Counted from the first letter of the stretch, positions 16,928-26,213 are shown. The stretch is DNA of 29,594 nt from Clostridiales bacterium UBA4039 (GCA_002382805.1 DGAD01000012.1:1-29594), one strand, 5' to 3'. The notes: generated by a model from the letters alone, not told the origin. Translations and numbers: made by a program.

Positions 16928-17680
16928 ATGATGATCAATTATAAGATGACTATCGGATATGATGGAAGACGCTACAAAGGATATCGAAAAACAAAGGCAA
17001 ATGCAGACAAAACGATACAGGGAAAGTTAGAGGCAATATTAAAAAAGAAATACGAAGAAGATATTGAGGTCATCAGTGCAGTAAATACAGATGCAGGGGT
17101 CAATGCGACATGTCAAGTGGTTAACTTTAAAGTACCAGAACAAAAAGCAGATCCTTCTTCTATTCGACAATATTTTGAAGAATATCTACCGGATGATATT
17201 ATTACTTATGATGTTGAAGTGGTTGATGATCGGTTTCACAGTCGCTATAATGTTAAAGAACTTACTTATGAATATCGCATATGGAAAAAGGACGCTCCAA
17301 CACGCCCGCTTTATGAACGCCAACGAGTTAACCTGGTAGAAGGTGTTCTTGATGTTGAGGCTATGCGCCATGGGGCAAAGCTTTTTTTGGGCGAACATGA
17401 GTTTATGGCTTTTTCAACCAAGGCAAAAGTGAAGAGTTCTGTGAAAACAGTGACAGCCCTAGATATATATGAGACTGAAGAAGAAATTAAAATTGTTATA
17501 AGTGCAGATGGATTTTTACTAAATATGGAAAGAATTATAGTTGGAACGTTGATTCAGATAGGACTGGGAGAACGCCACGAAGAAACGATAAAGCGTGCAT
17601 TTAAATCAATGAATAATAAGGATGCTGGGCATAAGGCAATGGCAAGTGCATTAACCCTTGTCGATGTAGAATTCGAATAA
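16928..17680 (+). CDS. truA: Divergent TruA-family tRNA pseudouridine synthase
   Basis: This 250-residue protein has the TruA fold. TruA converts uridines 38-40 of the tRNA anticodon arm to pseudouridine. The catalytic aspartate is present as D55, but the usual RTDAGVHA motif reads NTDAGVNA: both the Arg and the His are Asn. The N-terminal GWQ-type motif reads GYRK, and the C-terminal NMVR reads NMER. FHSRYNVKELTYEY and GFLLNM are otherwise family-like. It may be a second, specialised TruA paralogue of the kind found in some Clostridia rather than the housekeeping copy. Two ATGs adjoin at 16928 and 16931; GGAGG (16920-16924) spaces better to the second. The membrane regulator gene starts 19 bp after the stop codon. 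Confidence 0.8.
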   Translation: MMINYKMTIGYDGRRYKGYRKTKANADKTIQGKLEAILKKKYEEDIEVISAVNTDAGVNATCQVVNFKVPEQKADPSSIRQYFEEYLPDDIITYDVEVVDDRFHSRYNVKELTYEYRIWKKDAPTRPLYERQRVNLVEGVLDVEAMRHGAKLFLGEHEFMAFSTKAKVKSSVKTVTALDIYETEEEIKIVISADGFLLNMERIIVGTLIQIGLGERHEETIKRAFKSMNNKDAGHKAMASALTLVDVEFE

Positions 17681-17699
17681 AGTGTATGGAGGCTACAAA

Positions 17700-19964
17700 A
17701 TGTTGTGGAAACAAAAAAATATGACATTAAAAACAAGTTATTATACGATGTTCTTAATACTTATTGTTATTCCTATCTTCATTGTGCTTTTTGTAGCTTT
17801 ATCCGTAATGAATGTACAATTTCGTCGCCAAGCTATTGAAAATATTGAACGAGCACAAGAAAATATTGTGACAGACTTGGAAACAGACATTAGTATGATG
17901 TCGATGCGCTTATCACATTTAATCTATACAAATGATAATGAAATACTAAAAAATGCAGCTAAAACAAATAACGAAGATATCACAGCGCGATATCAATTTG
18001 AACAGCAACTGGCAAAAGTTGTTAATATTGCTTTGGAACCAGTTAAAGAAGTCGTTTCGGTTGGCTTTTACATGAAACAAGGACAAGATGTATACGTAAA
18101 AATGAATATTCATAGAAGTGGAGAAGAAATTCGTAGCCAGTTGTGGTATCAAGAAGCCTTGAAAAATCCAAATACAGTTGAGTTAGGTGCCTATCAAAAT
18201 CAACAGATCAATGACTTATATTCTGGAGGTATGCAGGACATGCTTATCCTTATATTTGCATTGGCGCCGGATGTGTCAACAGATCGTTCTCAAACCGTTG
18301 AGATGGTCACCTTGTTCCAATCAACAGATGCGGCAGAACGTATAAAAAAATATAATGAAACTTTTTTAAAACAAGGCAATAAATTAGGATTAACGCGAAT
18401 CTTTGATACCTTTGGAGTAACAGTGTTTGATGTGAATCCGCCGTATTGGGAAACGGCAAATAATCAGATGGATCGATATACAGTTGTTAAAACTCCCGTA
18501 CATATTGGTGGGACGACATGGTATATTGAGAGTTTGATAGAGACAAGAGAGCTTACCACTGAGTTTTGGAAGCAAGCTATTTGGGTACTTGCAAGTGCAG
18601 GGGTTATCCTTATCCTTGGTGCAATATATTTTGGCGTCTTTATGAAGCGGATTATTCAGCCGATTGAAGCGATAAATAGTGGTTTGTATCAAATACGAGA
18701 AGGCAACTTGGATGTATATATTAAACCGGGCGGTCAACAAGAACTTCAGATGGTTACAACCCAGTTTAACGCAATGGTGAGGCAACAAAGAACATTGATT
18801 GGGGATTATGAAAAACGTGTTCGTAGCCTAGAAAAGCGTCCGGAAGAATATTTGAGCTTACTTGTGAAAAAAAAGATGACAGCCCAAGAAATTCATAGCC
18901 GTACAAATGATTTTTTTGTGGGGCCGTATAAAGTCATATGCTTTTTTCTTGATTTATCAAAAGTGCATCAAGATCAAAATAAAATGCATGATCAAATAGT
19001 GCAAGGCTTTTTGTCGAATCCTCGCTTTGCATCCCATTGTATTCTTGCAAAAGATACAATGAATATCTTCTATGGATTCTATCAATTAAATCATCAAGAA
19101 AATAGTGAAAGCTCGCTACAGTTTTTAATCAGTGAGATACAACAGCATATACGAAAAGATTATGGTGTGGATGTAGCGGTGTGTATTAGTGAATTAGCTA
19201 CACAAGCAGAACAATTCAATGCGTGTTTTGAGCAAGTGGCTAAGGGAATTGAGTTCAGACGTTTGGAAGGTAGTCAAGCAATTATTGATTGGTCAAAAAG
19301 AGAAACAGTTATGAATGAAATTCTGGAGAGGGTTACATCATATGATGAATTGGCTCAGGCACTATATATTGCAGATGAAAAAAATATTTTGCATTTACGT
19401 GAAGAACTATTAAGTACTTTTCAGTTTGAAAAACTCCGAGAAAATCAAAAAGATATATGGGCGATGATTATTTCCATAGGGAGGTATTTTGAGCGTGACA
19501 ATGCTTCGCTTGTCGATATATTTGGAAAAGAATATAGCTATAGTGAAAAAATCATGCGGATTCAGGATGTGCGTAGCCTAAAATTATGGGTAACAAACTT
19601 TTTGTCATGGATTATGGACTACTCTGCATCACGATTACATGTGACAGAGAACAATCCGATTATAAGGGCAAAACGATATATCGTTGAACACTACGAAAAT
19701 CCGAACTTAAACTTATTGGATATAGCCAATGAAGTGGGGCTTAATGAAAAGTATTTTACCCATCGCTTTAGTAAAGAAGCCGGAGAAACAATCACAGCAT
19801 ATATTACTTCACTCCGAATTGAAAAAGCAAAAGAGCTATTAAAATCAACAACATTTAAAGTTTATGAAATCGCAGAGATGGTAGGCTATCAAAATGCAGA
19901 ACACTTTAGCCGCGTATTTAAAAAGCATGTGGGAATCAGTCCGATGCAATATCGAAAACAATAA
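17700..19964 (+). CDS. Membrane-bound AraC-family transcriptional regulator
   Basis: This 754-residue one-component sensor-regulator has transmembrane segments at about 16-38 and 290-312. They enclose a roughly 250-residue extracellular Cache-like sensor domain. A HAMP linker (about 312-365), a long middle region like the one in YesN proteins, and an AraC-type HTH (about 651-754, ending GISPMQYRK) follow. Such proteins sense an extracellular signal and act on DNA directly from the membrane, usually on an adjacent sugar transporter. Here that is the CUT1 operon starting at 20191. I start it at ATG 17700 because GGAGG (17688-17692) lies 7 bp upstream; the in-frame GTG at 17682 would overlap that site. 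A terminator follows, so the transporter genes have their own promoter. Confidence 0.9.
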   Translation: MLWKQKNMTLKTSYYTMFLILIVIPIFIVLFVALSVMNVQFRRQAIENIERAQENIVTDLETDISMMSMRLSHLIYTNDNEILKNAAKTNNEDITARYQFEQQLAKVVNIALEPVKEVVSVGFYMKQGQDVYVKMNIHRSGEEIRSQLWYQEALKNPNTVELGAYQNQQINDLYSGGMQDMLILIFALAPDVSTDRSQTVEMVTLFQSTDAAERIKKYNETFLKQGNKLGLTRIFDTFGVTVFDVNPPYWETANNQMDRYTVVKTPVHIGGTTWYIESLIETRELTTEFWKQAIWVLASAGVILILGAIYFGVFMKRIIQPIEAINSGLYQIREGNLDVYIKPGGQQELQMVTTQFNAMVRQQRTLIGDYEKRVRSLEKRPEEYLSLLVKKKMTAQEIHSRTNDFFVGPYKVICFFLDLSKVHQDQNKMHDQIVQGFLSNPRFASHCILAKDTMNIFYGFYQLNHQENSESSLQFLISEIQQHIRKDYGVDVAVCISELATQAEQFNACFEQVAKGIEFRRLEGSQAIIDWSKRETVMNEILERVTSYDELAQALYIADEKNILHLREELLSTFQFEKLRENQKDIWAMIISIGRYFERDNASLVDIFGKEYSYSEKIMRIQDVRSLKLWVTNFLSWIMDYSASRLHVTENNPIIRAKRYIVEHYENPNLNLLDIANEVGLNEKYFTHRFSKEAGETITAYITSLRIEKAKELLKSTTFKVYEIAEMVGYQNAEHFSRVFKKHVGISPMQYRKQ

Positions 19965-19974
19965 GGCATATATT

Positions 19975-20010
19975 AAAGAACAGTACAAGCTATTTGTACT
20001 GTTCTTTTCT
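19975..20010 (+). terminator. Terminator after membrane AraC regulator
   Basis: AAAGAACAGTACAA (19975-19988) and TTGTACTGTTCTTT (19994-20007) form a perfect 14-bp stem with a GCTAT loop. The 3' arm is T-rich and ends in TTTTCT. Confidence 0.85.
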
Positions 20011-20030
20011 AGTGTATTGGTCAAAAATAT

Positions 20031-20099
20031 ATGCGAATAATAACTTTGTAACATGAAAAATAACAATATATCAAATGCGATTACAGGTTAATATAACAT
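20031..20099 (+). promoter_or_regulatory. Imperfect direct repeats upstream of CUT1 operon
   Basis: Two similar segments share ATGCGA at the left and TAACAT at the right: 20031-20054, with 12 bp between the halves, and 20075-20099, with 13 bp. They start 44 bp apart, about four helical turns, on the upstream side of the binding-protein gene. Direct repeats of this type are typical operators for AraC-family regulators. The adjacent membrane AraC protein is the natural candidate, which is inference. I found no convincing -35/-10 pair between here and 20190. Confidence 0.45.
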
Positions 20100-20190
20100 A
20101 TTATCAAGGAAAATAGTTTTATGAGATGGAAAAATGTCAGAAGAGGATGCTATGATGAGGGCACAATACTAAATAAAAGGAGTAAATAAA

Positions 20191-21540
20191 ATGAAACAAA
20201 AAAGTAGTATCATTTTCACAGGATTACTTATTGTATTAATGTTATTTTTCGGGGGATGTACAAAGCAAGAACCTAATGATGAGAACATGGTTAAAGAAGA
20301 AACAGACACTGGCGCAGGGAAAGAGAGTGAATTAAGTGGTACATTAACATTTGCAATATGGGATAATAATTTGAATACATTCATTGAAGAAAATGATATG
20401 GTAGGAAAATTTCAAAAACATTATCCAGATGTAGACATTGAAGTAGAAAAGATTAAAGATGACTCAGAATATTGGAATGCGATGAAGATGCGTGCTTCGG
20501 CAAATCAGCTTCCGGATATTATGTTCAACAAACCGTTTACACTATCAAGATTTAAAGATTTCCTATTAGATATTAGTGATACGACAGCGGCAAAGAACAA
20601 TCTGCTTGCCGAAGGATACGCCGTTGAAGGTAAAATCCTTGGCGTTCCAATGACATCAGGTTATGAGTATGTATACTATTGGAAGGACTTGTTTGAGGAA
20701 GCAAATGTTTTAGTTCCTACAACATGGGAAGAACTTGAACAGGCAAGTTTATCGTTGCAAGCATATTATGGAAAAGATAACCCGGATTTTATGGCGTTAG
20801 CGATGGGACTTAAAGATGAATGGCCCAACTATCCATTTATGGAATTTATGCCGGCATTAGAATCAGGTAATGGCGAAAACTGGAACCATATGGCAACCCA
20901 AGATCGTCCATTTGAAAAAGGACAAGATATCTATGAAGCCTATACAAAGATTTATACATTTTTTAACTCAGGTGTTCTAGGAAGAGATCCACTAGGTATA
21001 GGTAATGATCAAGCAACGTCGATTTTTGCAACAAAAGGTGCAGCAATGATTGCATTAGGAGATTGGGGATTGCAAAATATTGTTGCAGGTGCAGAAGATA
21101 TTTCAGAACTTGGAACTTTTTATTTACCAACACGCAATAGTGTTGATGCCCCTTATAACGTGATTGTACAAGGAGACTCGTTTATGGGCGTAACAACACA
21201 TTCAAAAATTCCAGAAGCAGCAGTTGCTTTTGTGGAGTGGTTCTACTCAGATGAGTGGTATCCGGACTATATTAATTATGTGTCCTCAGATTCATCAATG
21301 AAGAATTTTCCAAAAGAAAAAGATTCGGTTTTAGCACAAGCAGACCAAACGGCTTCAGAGATTCAATGGGTTATGTACAATGGCGGTAACGATGATTTTT
21401 CTTCAATTCAAAATGAGACAACATTTGACTATAAAAAACTTGGTGCTGAGATGCTTATTGACGGATTTGACGTTGATACAGTATTTGAAGATTTAAACCA
21501 ACGATGGACAGAAGCTAGAAAAAAACTGAACGTTGACTAG
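20191..21540 (+). CDS. Sugar ABC importer substrate-binding lipoprotein (family 1)
   Basis: This 449-residue extracellular solute-binding lipoprotein belongs to the SBP family 1 (UgpB/MalE-like). The signal peptide ends in FGGC (lipidated C23), followed by an acidic tether to about residue 45. The mature domain opens with GTLTFAIWDN and has family features such as ITSGYEYVYYWKDLFEEA-like and NVIVQGDSFMGVT stretches. The substrate is probably a di- or oligosaccharide or glycoside, which cannot be specified from sequence. AAAGGAG precedes the ATG. Two permease genes follow; no ATPase gene is present in the cluster, so a shared MsmX/UgpC-type ATPase encoded elsewhere is expected. Confidence 0.9.
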   Translation: MKQKSSIIFTGLLIVLMLFFGGCTKQEPNDENMVKEETDTGAGKESELSGTLTFAIWDNNLNTFIEENDMVGKFQKHYPDVDIEVEKIKDDSEYWNAMKMRASANQLPDIMFNKPFTLSRFKDFLLDISDTTAAKNNLLAEGYAVEGKILGVPMTSGYEYVYYWKDLFEEANVLVPTTWEELEQASLSLQAYYGKDNPDFMALAMGLKDEWPNYPFMEFMPALESGNGENWNHMATQDRPFEKGQDIYEAYTKIYTFFNSGVLGRDPLGIGNDQATSIFATKGAAMIALGDWGLQNIVAGAEDISELGTFYLPTRNSVDAPYNVIVQGDSFMGVTTHSKIPEAAVAFVEWFYSDEWYPDYINYVSSDSSMKNFPKEKDSVLAQADQTASEIQWVMYNGGNDDFSSIQNETTFDYKKLGAEMLIDGFDVDTVFEDLNQRWTEARKKLNVD

Positions 21541-21550
21541 AATGTAGGAT

Positions 21551-21580
21551 TAATGGGGGTGGACATAAACATCCCCATTA
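21551..21580 (+). other. Intercistronic stem-loop after CUT1 binding-protein gene
   Basis: TAATGGGGGT (21551-21560) pairs with ATCCCCATTA (21571-21580) as a 10-bp stem with one G-T pair and a 10-nt loop. There is no T-run, and GGAGG of the next gene follows within about 10 bp. Like the hairpin after mglB, it sits exactly between the binding-protein gene and its membrane components. Confidence 0.6.
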
Positions 21581-21598
21581 TTATATCGGAGGTAAAGA

Positions 21599-22501
21599 AT
21601 GCAGTCACTAAATAAAAAAAGAAAAATATTTATAGGAGCATCACTAATTGTGCCGATGTTATTGCTTATCGGATTTGTAGTATTGCCGGCAGTCGATCTT
21701 TTTAGAATGAGCTTTATCGAATGGGATGGATATTCTGCAGATAGTCGGTTTATAGGATTTGCAAATTACATCTCCATGTTTAAAAACAAAGACTTATGGC
21801 TTTCACTGAAGAATAACTCCGTCTATTTTGTGGTACATTTTATTATGATTTTTGTGGAATTAGGCTTTGCTGTATTATTAAACAGCAAATTAAAAGGGGC
21901 AAAATTCTATAAGACCATGGTATTTATGCCATATATTATCAATGGTGTGGCTATTGCATATGCGTTTTCATATTTTTATTCACCTATCAATGGTGCATTT
22001 AATTCAATTCTTGAATTACTCCAGCTTGAATCCTGGATACGAAGTTGGCTTTCAGACCCTAAGATTGTCAATTATGTCTTAGCATCGGTTTCCGTTTGGA
22101 GATTCAGCGGCTATCATGTCATCCTATTTTTAGCGGCCTTACAATCGATTCCAAAGGACATAGAAGAAGCAGCAAAAGTTGATGGAGCAAATGGGTGGCA
22201 TCTATTTAGATATATTCAAATTCCAAGTATTATGTTAATGGTTGATTTCGTTCTGTTTGATAATATTCGTGGGGCGTTACAAGTGTTTGATATTCCATTT
22301 GTTATGACTGCAGGTGGGCCGGGATATGCATCGTCGACATTTACGTTGTATACAATAAAGACGGCATTTTCGTTTTCGAATTTTGGTTTGGCTTCGACTA
22401 TGGCCATTGCTATTATGGTGCTGATTGTAATTATTTATATGGTTCAAAATAATATTATACATAAAATGATTTTTAAAGATAGGGGTGAGAAAAATGTTTA
22501 A
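21599..22501 (+). CDS. CUT1 sugar ABC importer permease 1
   Basis: This 300-residue permease of the MalF/UgpA/LplB type has about six transmembrane helices. The cytoplasmic EAA loop, EEAAKVDGANGWHLFRYIQIP (from E189), docks with the ATPase. It starts at ATG 21599 with GGAGG upstream. Its stop codon overlaps the start of the second permease gene by 8 bp, so the two subunits are translationally coupled and should be made in equal amounts to form a heterodimeric channel. Confidence 0.92.
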   Translation: MQSLNKKRKIFIGASLIVPMLLLIGFVVLPAVDLFRMSFIEWDGYSADSRFIGFANYISMFKNKDLWLSLKNNSVYFVVHFIMIFVELGFAVLLNSKLKGAKFYKTMVFMPYIINGVAIAYAFSYFYSPINGAFNSILELLQLESWIRSWLSDPKIVNYVLASVSVWRFSGYHVILFLAALQSIPKDIEEAAKVDGANGWHLFRYIQIPSIMLMVDFVLFDNIRGALQVFDIPFVMTAGGPGYASSTFTLYTIKTAFSFSNFGLASTMAIAIMVLIVIIYMVQNNIIHKMIFKDRGEKNV

Positions 22502-23327
22502 GCGAATATGTGGACAACTAGTTAAGCAAGTATTGTGTATTGCTATGGTTTTCATTGTCCTTGCACCTATACTTTTGACTTTTTTTGCGGCGCTAAAAAC
22601 ACGAGGAGACATGGCCAATACGTCACCATTGTGGCTACCTGAATTTCAGCGTATTACACTGGAGAACTTTCGCCATGTCTTAGGTGATAAGTACTTATAT
22701 ATTGGTTTCAAGAATACAGGATTTATTCTGGTAATGTCACTCATCTTTAATGTTTTATTTGGAACAATAACGGCTTATATTATTGAACGTTTTACTTTTC
22801 GTGGAAAGAAAATTGTTGTAGGTTTGTTTTTTTTAGGCATGTTGATTCCAACTTTTGTGACAGAAATTGCAAGATTTAAAATTATACAAGGATTAGGGTT
22901 GTATAATACAATCGGTGCGCCAATTGTTATCTATGTGGCGTCGGATTTGATGCAGTTATATATTTATCGCCAGTTTATTTCAAGGATTCCTGTGGCATTA
23001 GATGAAGCGGCGCTTATTGATGGATGTTCATATTTTAAGCTTTTTGGACAAATTATTTTTCCACTACTGGCGCCGGCAACAGCAACAGTGTGTATTATCA
23101 AGTCAATTGTAATTATTAATGACATGTACATCCCATACTTATATATGCCCAAAAATAGTTTGAGAACATTGACAACATACTTAATGAATTTTGCCAATGC
23201 ACAACAAGGATCATGGCAAGTGCTGGCAGCGGGAATCATTGTTGTAATGATTCCGACTATACTATTATACATTTTTTTTCAAAAATATATTTTATCGGGT
23301 GTGGCAGCTGGGGCGGTTAAAGAGTAA
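22494..23327 (+). CDS. CUT1 sugar ABC importer permease 2
   Basis: This 277-residue permease of the MalG/UgpE/LplC type has about six transmembrane helices. The EAA loop reads DEAALIDGCSYFKLFGQIIFP (from D170). The chosen start is ATG 22494, preceded by AGGGGTGAG; the in-frame GTG at 22485 lies inside that site and is unlikely. It is the last gene of the binding-protein/permease/permease operon, with a terminator about 50 bp downstream. Confidence 0.92.
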   Translation: MFKRICGQLVKQVLCIAMVFIVLAPILLTFFAALKTRGDMANTSPLWLPEFQRITLENFRHVLGDKYLYIGFKNTGFILVMSLIFNVLFGTITAYIIERFTFRGKKIVVGLFFLGMLIPTFVTEIARFKIIQGLGLYNTIGAPIVIYVASDLMQLYIYRQFISRIPVALDEAALIDGCSYFKLFGQIIFPLLAPATATVCIIKSIVIINDMYIPYLYMPKNSLRTLTTYLMNFANAQQGSWQVLAAGIIVVMIPTILLYIFFQKYILSGVAAGAVKE

Positions 23328-23374
23328 TGTATACAAAAGTCCATAGTGTCAAGTGCGCTTGGTGCATTGTAAGA

Positions 23375-23412
23375 AAAAAGAAAGAATTTCAATAAGAAGT
23401 TCTTTCTTTTTG
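23375..23412 (+). terminator. Terminator of CUT1 operon
   Basis: AAAAAGAAAGAA (23375-23386) pairs with TTCTTTCTTTTT (23400-23411). An inner TTTC/GAAG pairing extends the stem to about 16 bp around an AATAA loop. The 3' arm doubles as the T-rich tail. Confidence 0.85.
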
Positions 23413-23440
23413 TTTGTTATAGTAGTTTTTGTAATAAAAG

Positions 23441-23470
23441 TTATGTATATGTGGGAAAAATGTGTATAAT
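23441..23470 (+). promoter_or_regulatory. Candidate promoter for OmpR-type two-component system
   Basis: A perfect TATAAT lies at 23465-23470, with TTATGT 18 bp upstream as a weak -35 box. The leader to the start codon would be about 60 nt. Confidence 0.4.
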
Positions 23471-23539
23471 AATGGAAGCAGAAAGAACAATCCAAGAGAT
23501 GTTCATAAAATGCATAGAGAATGGTGAAAGGTGGTGAAC

Positions 23540-24250
23540 ATGTTGAAGGAAAATGAAATGAATATTCTTGTATGTGATGATGACGTTGATATCGTTGAAG
23601 CGATTAGTATTTTTTTATCGCAGGAAGGGTATAATATATTTAAAGCGTATGACGGATTGCAGGTGCTTGAAATATTGGGGCGCCAAAAGGTGCATTTAGT
23701 CATTTTAGATATTATGATGCCAAAGCTAGATGGATTGCAATCAACGTTAAAAATCCGCAATGATTATAATATTCCAATTATTTTGGTCTCTGCAAAGTCC
23801 GAAGATACGGATAAGATTATTGGTCTAAACTTTGGTGCAGATGATTATTTGACAAAGCCTTTTAATCCATTGGAGCTTATTGCCAGAGTGAAATCTCAAC
23901 TCCGAAGATATACGATGCTTGGAAGTCTAGAGAAAAAAAAGCATCTTTGTGTAACTGGAGGCTTAGTCTTGAATCTAGATACTAAAGAGACGAGTATTGA
24001 TGGAGAGAATATTGCATTAACACCCACAGAGCTTAAAATACTAACTTTACTTATGCAACATATGGGCAAGGTCTATTCGATCCAAGAGATTTATGAATAT
24101 GTATGGGAAGAAGAAGCCTATGGTGCAGAAAACACTGTAGCAGTACATATTCGACGTATGCGGGAAAAAATAGAGATTGACCCTAAAAATCCAAAATACT
24201 TAAAGGTGGTGTGGGGCATTGGCTACAAAATCGAAAAATACAATGAGTAA
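23540..24250 (+). CDS. OmpR/PhoB-family response regulator
   Basis: This 236-residue response regulator has an N-terminal receiver with the acidic cluster CDDDVD, the phosphoacceptor Asp in VILDIMMPKLDG, the conserved Ser in ILVSAKS, and Lys in DDYLTKPF. A C-terminal winged helix follows, with LTPTELKILTLLMQHMGKV and AVHIRRMREKIE and ending in VWGIGYKIEK. It resembles the VanR-like regulators of Clostridia. I start it at ATG 23540, with AAAGGTGG 5 bp upstream, rather than the GTG at 23531. It overlaps the kinase gene. Its targets are not evident from the neighbours. Confidence 0.93.
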   Translation: MLKENEMNILVCDDDVDIVEAISIFLSQEGYNIFKAYDGLQVLEILGRQKVHLVILDIMMPKLDGLQSTLKIRNDYNIPIILVSAKSEDTDKIIGLNFGADDYLTKPFNPLELIARVKSQLRRYTMLGSLEKKKHLCVTGGLVLNLDTKETSIDGENIALTPTELKILTLLMQHMGKVYSIQEIYEYVWEEEAYGAENTVAVHIRRMREKIEIDPKNPKYLKVVWGIGYKIEKYNE

Positions 24251-26213
24251 ATGGCAATTTAAATTTATTGCACACATAATAATCCTTCTTGCCGGTACGG
24301 GATTCTTATGGTCAGGATATCAAATCGGTAATGCGTGGGAATATTTGACACAAGAAAGCTATTATGACACATGGGAGTTTGAAAGCAATTATACACGACT
24401 CGTGCATAATATATTAGAAAAAGAATTGGAATTAATTGATGAAGCACACATAGAAAAAACAGTTGAAGGTGAAAAGGAAAAAATAGAAAAACTTAGTCGG
24501 TTACGACAAATCAACCGTAATCTTGATAAGGCAAAAAGTTTTCGCTTCTTATTGATTAATACCCAAACAATGGAAACTAAGAGCAATTTTTCTAATGCAA
24601 AAGAGAGCATGTTTAATAATTATGAGACGGCAATTCAATGGAATCCAGAACAGATTGCCTTTCCAGGAAAAAGTCTCTTAGAAGCAACTTCTTTTGGCAG
24701 AGATATTGAATGGGGATATTCATATACCAGTGAAGGGATTTTTTCAATGCTTAAGACGGGACCATACCGTCTGCTAACTGGATTTGATGAAAATATTCAA
24801 GATCCGTTTTTTACGATACCCTATAAAAATTATCAGCAGGCAAAAGAAATGGAAAAAATCTATTATTCCATATTGATTGCTTCCTTGGTATTAGGCCTAG
24901 GAGCGGTTATTTACCTGGGGATGCATACGGGAAAAGGACCAAATAGAAATAATATAAAGCTTTGTTGGCTTGATCGGGTCTTTTATGAGTTTCAAATCTT
25001 GTTTTTACTCTTAGCATCGCTTGTGCCTATGGGAATAACCTCTTCAATATATCATCCGGAGGAAAATACTGTTCTGTTGGTTCTTCTATGTATCAGTATG
25101 AATATCTGGGTACTACTGGCCATACATATACTGCTATCGATTATACGTAATATTAGAAATCATCGGTTTGTATATAATATATTATGTATTCGCATAGGTA
25201 TGGGGATTGTTAATCTGTTTAAAAACATGATTAAAAGTTATAAGCCATGGTTGATTATTGCTTTTTTTGGTGTTTGCTTGATTAATATGATTTTTGTACT
25301 TATTGTTCCTTCGGGACCTTTTTCAATTTTCGCTGTATTTGTTTTGTTTAACTTATTGGTTCTAAAAGTATTAGTGAAGTATTTGCGAGGACTACAAAGT
25401 CTTATGGATGCTGCTCGAACAAGAGCAAGAGGAAGCCTTGAATATCCACTTAATATTGAAGAACTGCCGGAAGCTTTTCGTGACTTTGGTGCAGACTTAA
25501 ATGCCATGCAGTCAGGGCTAAAATCTGCCTTGGACGAAGCAATGCGAGGGGAACGAATGAAGACGGAATTGATTACAAATGTTACTCATGATTTAAAAAA
25601 CCCTTTAACATCTATTATCAATTATGTGGACTTATTAAAAAAAGAAGAGATGGCGAGTGAAGAAGCAAAAAAATATATCGCAGTGTTAGAGGATAAGTCA
25701 ATACGGTTAAAGGATCTGATAAGTCATGTGGTTGAAGCATCAAAAGCAAGCAGTGGTAACATTGAAATCACAAAAGAAACTATTGATGTGCGCCAATTGA
25801 TGCAACAGATTTTAGCTGAGTATGAAGAGGAGTTTCATGCATCCAACTTGGAAGTGATTACACAAATAGATAAAGAACCAATAACTATTGAGACCGATAG
25901 TAAAATTATGTATCGTATCATTGAGAATCTGGTGACGAATATATATAAATATAGTATGAACGGTTCAAGGGTTTATATTAATTTAGGTCATGACCAAGAA
26001 CACGTTATTATTGAGATGAAGAACATATCAAAAGAGCCTCTAAATATTGATTCAGCTTCGTTGATGGAGAGATTTGTACGAGGAGATACTTCAAGAAATA
26101 CAGAAGGAAGCGGCTTAGGCCTTTCAATTGCTGGAAGCTTGGCAAAAGCACTAGGATTAAAATTAGAAATTGAAATTGACGGAGATTTATTTAAAACAAG
26201 CCTTACAACTTAG
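24243..26213 (+). CDS. Multi-pass sensor histidine kinase (HisKA)
   Basis: This kinase of about 656 residues is the partner of the adjacent regulator. It has an N-terminal membrane helix, an extracellular region of roughly 180 residues, then about five more membrane helices. The HisKA domain with TNVTHDLKNPLTSI (H449) and a HATPase domain with N562 in ENLVTN and a G2 box GSGLGLSI follow. The usual DxGxG (G1) box is replaced by KNISKEPLNI, a variant I recall from many VanS-like clostridial kinases. The start is unsure. ATG 24243 overlaps the regulator stop by 8 bp but lacks a clear ribosome site; TTG 24219 has AGGTGG 10 bp upstream and adds eight residues. The signal sensed is unknown. Confidence 0.88.
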   Translation: MSKWQFKFIAHIIILLAGTGFLWSGYQIGNAWEYLTQESYYDTWEFESNYTRLVHNILEKELELIDEAHIEKTVEGEKEKIEKLSRLRQINRNLDKAKSFRFLLINTQTMETKSNFSNAKESMFNNYETAIQWNPEQIAFPGKSLLEATSFGRDIEWGYSYTSEGIFSMLKTGPYRLLTGFDENIQDPFFTIPYKNYQQAKEMEKIYYSILIASLVLGLGAVIYLGMHTGKGPNRNNIKLCWLDRVFYEFQILFLLLASLVPMGITSSIYHPEENTVLLVLLCISMNIWVLLAIHILLSIIRNIRNHRFVYNILCIRIGMGIVNLFKNMIKSYKPWLIIAFFGVCLINMIFVLIVPSGPFSIFAVFVLFNLLVLKVLVKYLRGLQSLMDAARTRARGSLEYPLNIEELPEAFRDFGADLNAMQSGLKSALDEAMRGERMKTELITNVTHDLKNPLTSIINYVDLLKKEEMASEEAKKYIAVLEDKSIRLKDLISHVVEASKASSGNIEITKETIDVRQLMQQILAEYEEEFHASNLEVITQIDKEPITIETDSKIMYRIIENLVTNIYKYSMNGSRVYINLGHDQEHVIIEMKNISKEPLNIDSASLMERFVRGDTSRNTEGSGLGLSIAGSLAKALGLKLEIEIDGDLFKTSLTT

